A DNA stretch of 64,000 nt, taken from assembly GCF_050908995.1 (NCBI RefSeq), contig NW_027484962.1, forward strand, positions 1 through 64,000, in the 5' to 3' direction. This DNA comes from Andrena cerasifolii (taxonomy: Eukaryota; Arthropoda; Insecta; Hymenoptera; Andrenidae). Both the position numbers and the translations under genes were made by a program. The notes under the pieces were generated by a model. It saw only the letters and a program-made list of their open reading frames with translations, was not told the DNA's origin and made no database searches. Positions 11,838 to 22,991 of the stretch are shown here, one piece after another (position 1 is the first letter of the stretch; each line of letters opens with the position of its first letter).

Positions 11838-13511
11838 CCATCTCTTTCGACGGCATGTTCTCCTGTTATAAAGCCCAATTTTGAGCATTCTGAAAATTTT
11901 CGCCAGATTTTGGCCAATATATCAGGAGAACATGAAGTCAAAAGAGGTATACTAAATTTCAGCTTCAAAGGCATCGCCTTAAAGTTGCAAATAAGAGGCG
12001 CAGGCTTTTCAAGAGGCTTTCGAAAATTCTGCGTCTCTTCGTGAATCAGTCACTGTCTCGAAACATCTGCGCCACATCTGGCTCTTTGATTTGCTCTCCG
12101 GAGACGTCACTTTGTGCCATCTCTTTCGACGGCATGTTCTCCTGTTACAAAGCCCAATTTTGTGCATTCTGAAAATTTTCGCCAGATTTTGGCCAATATA
12201 TCAGGAGAACATGAAGTCAAAAGAGGTATACTAAATTTCAGCTTCAAAGGCATCGCTTAAAAGTATCAAATCAGAGGCGCAGGCCTTTCAAGAGGCGTTC
12301 GAAAATTGTGCGACTCTTCGTTAAACAGTCCCTGTCTCGAAACATCTGCGCCACTTCTCGCTCATTGATTTGCCCTCCGGAGACGTTACGTTGTTCCATC
12401 TCTTTCGACGGCATGTTGTCCTGTTACAAAGCCCAATTCTGTGCATTCTGAAAATTTTCGCCAGATTTTGGCCAATATATCAGGAGAACATGAAGTCAAA
12501 AGAGGTATACTAAATTTCAGCTTCAAAGGCATCGCCTTAAACTTGTAATTAAGAGGCGCTGGCCTTTCAAGAGGCGTTCGAAAATTCTGCGTCTCTTCGT
12601 TAAACAGTCACTGTCTCGAAACATCTGCGCCACTTCTCGCTCATTGATTTGCCCTCCGGAGACGTTACGTTGTGCCATCTATTTCGACGGTATGTTCTCC
12701 TGTTACAAAGTTCAATTTTGTGTATTCTCGAAATTTTCGCCAGATTTTGGCCAATATATCAGGAGAAAATGAAGTGGAAAGAGGTATACTAAATTTCAGC
12801 TTCAAAGGCATCGCCTTAAAGTTGCAAATCAGAGGCGCAGGCCTTTCAAGAGGCGTTCGAAAATTGTGCGACTCTTCGTTAAACAGTCACTGTCTCGAAA
12901 CATCTGCGCCACATCTCGCTCTTTGATTTGCTCTCCGGAGTCGTTACTTTGTGCCATCTCTTTCGACGGCATGTTCTCCTGTTACAAAGCTCAATTTTGT
13001 GTATTCTCGAAATTTTCGCCAGATTTTGGCCAATATATCAGGAGAAAATGAAGTGGAAAGAGGTATACTAAATTTCAGCTTCAAAGGCATCGCCTTAAAG
13101 TTGCAAATCAGAGGCGCAGGCCTTTCAAGAGGCGTTCGAAAATTGTGCGACTCTTCGTTAAACAGTCACTGTCTCGAAACATCTGCGCCACATCTCGCTC
13201 TTTGATTTGCTCTCCGGAGTCGTTAATTTGTGCCATCTCTTTCGACGGCATGTTCTCCTGTTACAAAGCTCAATTTTGTGTATTCTCGAAATTTTCGCCA
13301 GATTTTGGCCAATATATCAGGAGAAAATGAAGTGGAAAGAGGTATACTAAATTTCAGCTTCAAAGGCATCGCCTTAAAGTTGCAAATCAGAGGCGCAGGC
13401 CTTTCAAGAGGCGTTCGAAAATTCTGCGTGTCTTCGTTAAACAGTCACTGTCTCGAAATATCTGCGCCACTTCTCGCTCTTTGATTTGCTCTCCGGAGAC
13501 ATTACTTTGTT
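11838..13511. repeat. 6-unit tandem duplication, copy 2 (1674 bp)
   Basis: Near-identical to 10164-11837. The difference I noticed is TCGTTAATTTG near 13225, where copy 1 has TCGTTACTTTG near 11551. CATCTGGCTC recurs near 12078 and GGAGTCGTTAC near 12940 in the same relative places. With so few differences across 1674 bp this looks like one of the more recent exchanges in the window. Confidence 0.9.
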
Positions 13512-14566
13512 CCATCTCTTTCGACGGCATGTTCTCCTGTTACAAAGCCCAATTTTGTGTATTCTCGAAATTTTCGCTAGATTTTGGCCAATATATCAGG
13601 AGAACATGAAGTGGAAAGAGGTATACTAAATTTCAGCTTCAAAGGCATCGCTTATAAGTATTAAATCAGAGGCGCAGGCCTTTCAAGAGGCGTTCGAAAA
13701 TTGTGCGACTCTTCGTTAAACAGTCACTGTCTCGAAATATCTGCGCCACTTCTCGCTCATTGATTTGCCCTCCGGAGACGTTACTTTGTGCCATCTCTTT
13801 CGACGGCATGTTCTCCTGTTACAAAGCCCAATTCTGTGGATTCTGAAAATTTTCGCCAGATTTTGGCCAATATATCAGGAGAACATGAAGTCAAAAGAGG
13901 TATACTAAATTTCAGCTTCAAAGGCATCGCCTTAAAGTTGCAAATAATAGGCGCAGGCCTTTCAAGAGGCGTTCGAAAATTCTGCGTCTCTTCGTTAATC
14001 AGTCACCGTCTCGAAACATCTGCGCAACATCTCGCTCTTTGATTTGCTCTCCGGAGATGTTACTTTGTGCCATCTCTTTCGACGGCATGTTCTCCTGTTA
14101 CAAAGCCCAATTCTGAGCAGTCTGAAAATTTTCGCCAGATTTTGGCCAATATATCAGGAGAACATGAAGTGGAAAGAGGTATACTAAATTTCAGCTTCAA
14201 AGGCATCGCCTTAAACTTGCAATTAAGAGGCGCAGGCCTTTCAAGAGGCGTTCGAAAATTGTGCGACTCTTCGTTAAACAGTCCCTGTCTCGAAACATCT
14301 GCGCCACTTCTCGCTCATTGATTTGCCCTCCGGAGACGTTACTTTGTGCCATCTCTTTCGACGGCATGTTGTCCTGTTACAAAGCCCAATTCTGTGCATT
14401 CTCGAAATTTTCGCAAGATTTTGGCCAATAAATCAGGAGAACATGAAGTCAAAAGAGGTATACTAAATTTCAGCTTCAAAGGCATCCCTTAAATGTATCA
14501 AATCAGAGGCGCAGGCATTTCAAGAGGCGTTCGAAAATTGTGCGACTCTTCGCTAAACAGTCACGG
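13512..14566. repeat. Linker monomers; first units of the NSVDSEN/NSEQSEN-type
   Basis: About four units joining the 6-unit and 7-unit duplications. Here the central segment changes from mostly TTTTGTGTATTCTCG to TTCTGTGGATTCTG and TTCTGAGCAGTCTG, and the AATAATAGGCGC and CACCGTCTCG variants appear. Much of 13788-14230 resembles 15183-15625 at 1395 bp (5 units). No non-satellite sequence is present. Confidence 0.8.
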
Positions 14567-16519
14567 TCTCGAAACATCTGCGCCACTTCTCGCTCATTGA
14601 TTTGCCCTCCGGAGACGTTACTTTGTGCCATCTCTTTCGACGGCATGTTGTCCTGTTACAAAGCCCAATTCTGTGCATTCTGAAAATTTTCGCCAGATTT
14701 TGGCCAATATATCAGGAGAACATGAAGTGGAAAGAGGTATACTAAATTTCAGCTTCAAAGGCATCGCCTTAAAGTTGCAAATCAGAGGCGCAGGCCTTTC
14801 AAGAGGCGTTCGAAAATTCTGCGTGTCTTCGTTAAACAGTCACTGTCTCGAAACACCTGCGCCACTTCTCGCTCTTTCGTTTGCTGTCCGGAGACCTTAC
14901 ATTGTTCCATCTATTTCGACGGTATGTTCTCCTGTTACAAAGTCCAATTTTGTGTATTCTCGAAATTTTCGCTAGATTTGGGCCAATATATCAGGAGAAC
15001 ATGAAGTGGAAAGAGGTATACTAAATTTCAGCTTCAAAGGCATCGCTTATAAGTATTAAATCAGAGGCGCAGGCCTTTCAAGAGGCGTTCGAAAATTGTG
15101 CGACTCTTCGTTAAACAGTCACTGTCTCGAAACATCTGCGCCACTTCTCGCTCATTGATTTGCTCTCCGGAGACGTTACTTTGTGCCATCTCTTTCGACG
15201 GCATGTTCTCCTGTTACAAAGCCCAATTCTGTGGATTCTGAAAATTTTCGCCAGATTTTGGCCAATATATCAGGAGAACATGAAGTCAAAAGAGGTATAC
15301 TAAATTTCAGCTTCAAAGGCATCGCCTTAAAGTTGCAAATAATAGGCGCAGGCCTTTCAAGAGGCGTTCGAAAATTCTGCGTCTCTTCGTTAATCAGTCA
15401 CCGTCTCGAAACATCTGCGCCACATCTCGCTCTTTGATTTGCTCTCCGGAAATGTTACTTTGTGCCATCTCTTTCGACGGCATGTTCTCCTGTTACAAAG
15501 CCCAATTCTGAGCATTCTGAAAATTTTCGCCAGATTTTGGCCAATATATCAGGAGAACATGAAGTGGAAAGAGGTATACTAAATTTCAGCTTCAAAGGCA
15601 TCGCCTTAAACTTGCAATTAAGAGGCGCTGGCCATTCAGGAGGCGTTCGAAAATTCTGCGTCTCTTTGTGAAACAGTCACTGTCTCGAAACACCTGCGCC
15701 ACTTCTCGCTCTTTGATTTGCTCTCCGGAGACATTACTTTGTTCCATCTCTTTCGACTGCATGTTCTCCTGTTACAAAGCCCAATTTTGTGTATTCTCGA
15801 AATTTTCGCAAGATTTTGGCCAATAAATCAGGAGAACATGAAGTCAAAAGAGGTATACTAAATTTAAGCTTCAAAGGCATCGCCTTAAACTTGCAATTAA
15901 GAGGCGCAGGCCTTTCAAGAGGCGTTCGAAAATTGTGCGACTCTTCGTTAAACAGTCCCTGTCTCGAAACATCTGCGCCACTTCTCGCTCATTGATTTGC
16001 CCTCCGGAGACGTTACTTTGTGCCATCTCTTTCGACGGCATGTTGTCCTGTTACAAAGCCCAATTCTGTGCATTCTCGAAATTTTCGCAAGATTTTGGCC
16101 AATAAATCAGGAGAACATGAAGTCAAAAGAGGTATACTAAATTTCAGCTTCAAAGGCATCGCTTAAATGTATCAAATCAGAGGCGCAGGCATTTCAAGAG
16201 GCGTTCGAAAATTGTGCGACTCTTCGCTAAACAGTCACGGTCTCGAAACATCTGCGCCACTTCTCGCTCATTGATTTGCCCTCCGGAGACGTTACTTTGT
16301 GCCATCTCTTTCGACGGCATGTTCTCCTGTTACAAAGCCCAATTCTGTGGATTCTGAAAATTTTCGCTAGATTTTGGCCAATTTATCAGGAGAACATGAA
16401 ATGGAAAGAGGTATACTAAATTTCAGCTTCAAAGGCATCGCCTTAAACTTGTAATTAAGAGGCGCAGGCCTTTCAAGAGGCGTTCGAACATTGTGCGACT
16501 CTTCGTTAAACAGTCCCTG
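14567..16519. repeat. 7-unit tandem duplication, copy 1 (1953 bp)
   Basis: Positions about 14567-16188 match 16520-18141 at 1953 bp (7 x 279). Both carry the rare GATTTGGGCC (near 14980 and 16933) inside the same mixed unit that joins TGTTCC, CTATTTCG and TTCTCGAAATTTTCGCTAG. Differences noticed: CCGGAAATG near 15451 versus CCGGAGATG, and AAATTTAAGC near 15870 versus AAATTTCAGC. After 16188 the copies diverge in variant type (CGCTAAACAGTCACGG versus CGTTAAACAGTCCCTG), so the last unit was replaced in one copy. Confidence 0.85.
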
Positions 16520-18472
16520 TCTCGAAACATCTGCGCCACTTCTCGCTCATTGATTTGCCCTCCGGAGACGTTACTTTGTGCCATCTCTTTCGACGGCATG
16601 TTGTCCTGTTACAAAGCCCAATTCTGTGCATTCTGAAAATTTTCGCCAGATTTTGGCCAATATATCAGGAGAACATGAAGTGGAAAGAGGTATACTAAAT
16701 TTCAGCTTCAAAGGCATCGCCTTAAAGTTGCAAATCAGAGGCGCAGGCCTTTCAAGAGGCGTTCGAAAATTCTGCGTGTCTTCGTTAAACAGTCACTGTC
16801 TCGAAACACCTGCGCCACTTCTCGCTCTTTCGTTTGCTGTCCGGAGACCTTACATTGTTCCATCTATTTCGACGGTATGTTCTCCTGTTACAAAGTCCAA
16901 TTTTGTGTATTCTCGAAATTTTCGCTAGATTTGGGCCAATATATCAGGAGAACATGAAGTGGAAAGAGGTATACTAAATTTCAGCTTCAAAGGCATCGCT
17001 TATAAGTATTAAATCAGAGGCGCAGGCCTTTCAAGAGGCGTTCGAAAATTGTGCGACTCTTCGTTAAACAGTCACTGTCTCGAAACATCTGCGCCACTTC
17101 TCGCTCATTGATTTGCTCTCCGGAGACGTTACTTTGTGCCATCTCTTTCGACGGCATGTTCTCCTGTTACAAAGCCCAATTCTGTGGATTCTGAAAATTT
17201 TCGCCAGATTTTGGCCAATATATCAGGAGAACATGAAGTCAAAAGAGGTATACTAAATTTCAGCTTCAAAGGCATCGCCTTAAAGTTGCAAATAATAGGC
17301 GCAGGCCTTTCAAGAGGCGTTCGAAAATTCTGCGTCTCTTCGTTAATCAGTCACCGTCTCGAAACATCTGCGCCACATCTCGCTCTTTGATTTGCTCTCC
17401 GGAGATGTTACTTTGTGCCATCTCTTTCGACGGCATGTTCTCCTGTTACAAAGCCCAATTCTGAGCATTCTGAAAATTTTCGCCAGATTTTGGCCAATAT
17501 ATCAGGAGAACATGAAGTGGAAAGAGGTATACTAAATTTCAGCTTCAAAGGCATCGCCTTAAACTTGCAATTAAGAGGCGCTGGCCATTCAGGAGGCGTT
17601 CGAAAATTCTGCGTCTCTTTGTGAAACAGTCACTGTCTCGAAACACCTGCGCCACTTCTCGCTCTTTGATTTGCTCTCCGGAGACATTACTTTGTTCCAT
17701 CTCTTTCGACTGCATGTTCTCCTGTTACAAAGCCCAATTTTGTGTATTCTCGAAATTTTCGCAAGATTTTGGCCAATAAATCAGGAGAACATGAAGTCAA
17801 AAGAGGTATACTAAATTTCAGCTTCAAAGGCATCGCCTTAAACTTGCAATTAAGAGGCGCAGGCCTTTCAAGAGGCGTTCGAAAATTGTGCGACTCTTCG
17901 TTAAACAGTCCCTGTCTCGAAACATCTGCGCCACTTCTCGCTCATTGATTTGCCCTCCGGAGACGTTACTTTGTGCCATCTCTTTCGACGGCATGTTGTC
18001 CTGTTACAAAGCCCAATTCTGTGCATTCTCGAAATTTTCGCAAGATTTTGGCCAATAAATCAGGAGAACATGAAGTCAAAAGAGGTATACTAAATTTCAG
18101 CTTCAAAGGCATCGCTTAAATGTATCAAATCAGAGGCGCAGGCCTTTCAAGAGGCGTTCGAAAATTGTGCGACTCTTCGTTAAACAGTCCCTGTCTCGAA
18201 ACATCTGCGCCACTTCTCGCTCATTGATTTGCCCTCCGGAGACGTTACTTTGTGCCATCTCTTTCGACGGCATGTTGTCCTGTTACAAAGCCCAATTCTG
18301 TGCATTCTGAAAATTTTCGCCAGATTTTGGCCAATATATCAGGAGAACATGAAGTCAAAAGAGGTAGACTAAATTTCAGGTTCAAAGGCATCGCCTTAAG
18401 GTTGCAAATAAGACGCGCAGGCCTTTCAAGAGGCGTTCGAAAATTCTGCGTCTCTTCGTTAAACAGTCACTG
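16520..18472. repeat. 7-unit tandem duplication, copy 2 (1953 bp)
   Basis: Second copy of the 7-unit block, matching the first up to about 18141. The remaining unit or so is of a different variant class, with GCAGGCCTTTC instead of GCAGGCATTTC, so this is an imperfect second copy. Confidence 0.8.
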
Positions 18473-21400
18473 TCTCGAAATATCTGCGCCACTTCTCGCT
18501 CTTTGATTTGCTCTCCGGAGACGTTACTTTGTGCCATCTCTTTCGACGGCATGTTCTCCTGTTACAAAGCCCAATTTTGTGTATTCTCGAAATTTTCGCT
18601 AGATTTTGGCCAATATATCAGGAGAACATGAAGTGGAAAGAGGTATACTAAATTTCAGCTTCAAAGGCATCGCTTATAAGTATTAAATCAGAGGCGCAGG
18701 CCTTTCAAGAGGCGTTCGAAAATTCTGCGTCTCTTCGTTAAACAGTCACTGTCTCGAAATATCTGCGCCACTTCTCGCTCTTTGATTTGCTCTCCGGAGA
18801 CGTTACTTTGTGCCATCTCTTTCGACGGCATGTTCTCCTGTTACAAAGCCCAATTCTGTGGATTCTGAAAATTTTCGCCAGATTTTGGCCAATATATCAG
18901 GAGAACATGAAGTCAAAAGAGGTATACTAAATTTCAGCTTCAAAGGCATCGCCTTAAAGTTGCAAATAATAGGCGCAGGCCTTTCAAGAGGCGTTCGAAA
19001 ATTCTGCGTCTCTTCGTTAATCAGTCACCGTCTCGAAACATCTGCGCCACATCTCGCTCTTTGATTTGCTCTCCGGAGATGTTACTTTGTGCCATCTCTT
19101 TCGACGGCATGTTCTCCTTTTACAAAGCCCAATTCTGAGCATTCTGAAAATTTTCGCCAGATTTTGGCCAATATATCAGGAGAACATGAAGTGGAAAGAG
19201 GTATACTAAATTTCAGCTTCAAAGGCATCGCCTTAAAGTTGCAAATAATAGGCGCAGGCCTTTCAAGAGGCGTTCGAAAATTCTGCGTCTCTTCGTTAAT
19301 CAGTCACCGTCTCGAAACATCTGCGCCACATCTCGCTCTTTGATTTGCTCTCCGGAGACGTTACTTTGTGCCATCTCTTTCGACGGCATGTTCTCCTGTT
19401 ACAAAGCCCAATTTTGTGTATTCTCGAAATTTTCGCTAGATTTTGGCCAATATATCAGGAGAACATGAAGTGGAAAGAGGTATACTAAATTTCAGCTTCA
19501 AAGGCATCGCTTATAAGTATTAAATCAGAGGCGCAGGCATTTCAAGAGGCGTTCGAAAATTGTGCGACTCTTCGTTAAACAGTCACTGTCTCGAAACATC
19601 TGCGCCACTTCTCGCTCATTGATTTGCCCTCCGGAGACGTTACTTTGTGCCATCTCTTTCGACGGCATGTTGTCCTGTTACAAAGCCCAATTCTGTGCAT
19701 TCTGAAAATTTTCGCAAGATTTTGGCCAATATATCAGGAGAAAATGAAGTGGAAAGAGGTATACTAAATTTCAGCTTCAAAGGCATCGCCTTAAAGTTGC
19801 AAATAAGAGGCGCAGGCATTTCAAGAGGCGTTCGAAAATTGTGCGACTCTTCGTTAAACAGTCACTGTCTCGAAACATCTGCGCCACTTCTCGCTCATTG
19901 ATTTGCCCTCCGGAGACGTTACTTTGTGCCATCTCTTTCGACGGCATGTTCTCCTGTTACAAAGCCCAATTCTGTGGATTCTGAAAATTTTCGCCAGATT
20001 TTGGCCAATATCTCAGGAGAACATGAAGTCAAAAGAGGTATACTAAATTTCAGCTTCAAAGGCATCGCCTTAAAGTTGCAAATAATAGGCGCAGGCCTTT
20101 CAAGAGGCGTTCGAAAATTCTGCGTCTCTTCGTTAATCAGTCACCGTCTCGAAACATCTGCGCCACATCTCGCTCTTTGATTTGCTCTCCGGAGATATTA
20201 CTTTGTGCCATCTCTTTCGGCGGCATGTTCTCCTGTTACAAAGCCCAATTCTGAGCATTCTGAAAATTTTCGCCAGATTTTGGCCAATATATCAGGAGAA
20301 CATGAAGTGGAAAGAGGTATACTAAATTTCAGCTTCAAAGGCATCGCCTTAAACTTGCAATTAAGAGGCGCAGGCCATTCAGGAGGCGTTCGAAAATTCT
20401 GCGTCTCTTTGTGAAACAGTCACTGTCTCGAAACACCTGCGCCACTTCTCGCTCTTTGATTTGCTCTCCGGAGACATTACTTTGTTCCATCTCTTTCGAC
20501 TGCATGTTCTCCTGTTACAAAGCCCAATTTTGTGTATTCTCGAAACTTTTGCAAGATTTTGGCCAATAAATCAGGAGAACATGAAGTCAAAAGAGGTATA
20601 CTAAATTTCAGCTTCAAAGGCATCGCTTAAATGTATCAAATCAGATGCGCAGGCATTTCAAGAGGCGTTCGAAAATTGTGCGACTCTTCGCTAAACAGTC
20701 ACGGTCTCGAAACATCTGCGCCACTTCTCGCTCATTGATTTGCCCTCCGGAGACGTTACTTTGTGCCATCTCTTTCGACGGCATGTTCTCCTGTTACAAA
20801 GCCCAATTCTGTGGATTCTGAAAAGTTTCGCTAGATTTTGGCCAATTTATCAGGAGAACATGAAATGGAAAGAGGTATACTAAATTTCAGCTTCAAAGGC
20901 ATCGCCTTAAACTTGTAATTAAGAGGCGCAGGCCTTTCAAGAGGCGTTCGAAAATTGTGCGACTCTTCGTTAAACAGTCCCTGTCTCGAAACATCTGCGC
21001 CACTTCTCGCTCATTGATTTGCCCTCCGGAGACGTTACTTTGTGCCATCTCTTTCGACGGCATGTTGTCCTGTTACAAAGCTCAATTTTGTGTATTCTCG
21101 AAATTTTCGCCAGATTTTGGCCAATATATCAGGAGAAAATGAAGTGGAAAGAGGTATACTAAATTTCAGCTTCAAAGGCATCGCCTTAAAGTTGCAAATC
21201 AGAGGCGCAGGCCTTTCAAGAGGCGTTCGAAAATTCTGCGACTCTTCGTTAAACAGTCCCTGTCTCGAAACATCTGCGCCACTTCTCGCTCATTGATTTG
21301 CCTCCGGAGACGTTACGTTGTGCCATCTCTTTCGACGGCATGTTGTCCTGTTACAAAGCCCAATTCTGTGCATTCTGAAAATTTTCGCAAGATTTTGGCC

Positions 21401-22991
21401 AATATATCAGGAGAAAATGAAGTGGAAAGAGGTATACTAAATTTCAGCTTCAAAGGCATCGCCTTAAAGTTGCAAATAAGAGGCGCAGGCTTTTCAAGAG
21501 GCTTTCGAAAATTCTGCGTCTCTTCGTTAAACAGTCACTGTCTCGAAACATCTGCGCCACTTCTCGCTCATTGATTTGCCCTCCGGAGACGTTACGTTGT
21601 GCCATCTCTTTCGACGGCATGTTCTCCTGTTACAAAGCCCAATTTTATGCATTCTGAAAATTTTCGCCAGATTTTGGCCAATATATCAGGAGAACATGAA
21701 GTCAAAAGAGGTATACTAAATTTCAGCTTCAAAGGCATCGCCTTAAACTTGTAATTAAGAGGCGCTGGCCTTTCAAGAGGCGTTCGAAAATTGTGCGACT
21801 CTTCGTTAAACAGTCACTGTCTCGAAACATCTGCGCCACATCTCGCTCTTTGATTTGCTCTCCGGAGACGTTACTTTGTGCCATCTCTTTCGACGGCATG
21901 TTCTCCTGTTACAAAGCCCAATTTTATGCATTCTGAAAATTTTCGCCAGATTTTGGCCAATATATCAGGAGAACATGAAGTCAAAAGAGGTATACTAAAT
22001 TTCAGCTTCAAAGGCATCGCCTTAAACTTGTAATTAAGAGGCGCTGGCCTTTCAAGAGGCGTTCGAAAATTCTGCGTCTCTTCGTTAAACAGTCACTGTC
22101 TCGAAACATCTGCGCCACTTCTCGCTCATTGATTTGCCCTCCGGAGACGTTACGTTGTGCCATCTATTTCGACGGTATGTTCTCCTGTTACAAAGTTCAA
22201 TTTTGTGTATTCTCGAAATTTTCGCCAGATTTTGGCCAATATATCAGGAGAAAATGAAGTGGAAAGAGGTATACTAAATTTCAGCTTCAAAGGCATCGCC
22301 TTAAAGTTGCAAATCAGAGGCGCAGGCCTTTCAAGAGGCGTTCGAAAATTGTGCGACTCTTCGTTAAACAGTCACTGTCTCGAAACATCTGCGCCACATC
22401 TCGCTCTTTGATTTGCTCTCCGGAGACGTTACTTTGTGCCATCTCTTTCGACGGCATGTTCTCCTGTTACAAAGCTCAATTTTGTGTATTCTCGAAATTT
22501 TCGCTAGATTTTGGCCAATATATCAGGAGAACATGAAGTGGAAAGAGGTATACTAAATTTCAGCTTCAAAGGCATCGCTTATAAGTATTAAATCAGAGGC
22601 GCAGGCCTTTCAAGAGGCGTTCGAAAATTGTGCGACTCTTCGTTAAACAGTCACTGTCTCGAAACATCTGCGCCACTTCTCGCTCATTGATTTGCCCTCC
22701 GGAGACGTTACTTTGTGCCATCTCTTTCGACGGCATGTTCTCCTGTTACAAAGCCCAATTCTGTGGATTCTGAAAATTTTCGCCAGATTTTGGCCAATAT
22801 ATCAGGAGAACATGAAGTCAAAAGAGGTATACTAAATTTCAGCTTCAAAGGCATCGCCTTAAAGTTGCAAATAATAGGCGCAGGCCTTTCAAGAGGCGTT
22901 CGAAAATTCTGCATCTCTTCGTTAATCAGTCACCGTCTCGAAACATCTGCGCCACATCTCGCTCTTTGATTTGCTCTCCGGAGATGTTACT
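18473..22991. repeat. Mixed block with a 10-unit repeat running into the next block
   Basis: About 16 monomers. Positions 19826-21080 match 22615-23867 at 2789 bp, which is 10 units minus the single-base deletion at 21301. The part around 18810-19100 resembles 17136-17426 at 1674 bp. The block mixes the AATAATAGGCGC, GGCCATTCAGGAGG and CGCTTATAAGTATTAAATC variants. Single changes not seen elsewhere include TCAGATGCGC near 20642 and GAAACTTTTGC near 20545. No gene or unique DNA was found. Confidence 0.8.
21296..21306. repeat. Single-base deletion shifting the monomer phase by -1
   Basis: The usual GATTTGCCCTCCGG reads GATTTGCCTCCGG here, one C short in a run of three. All monomers downstream are displaced by one base relative to the upstream register. 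It is either a real indel or a homopolymer sequencing error; it is not duplicated elsewhere, so the sequence alone cannot decide. Confidence 0.85.

Noticed and set aside
22708..22914. Minus-strand ATG frame of 68 codons
   Set aside because: It exists only because GCGTCTC became GCATCTC at 22912. Neighbouring monomers with the same content lack the start.
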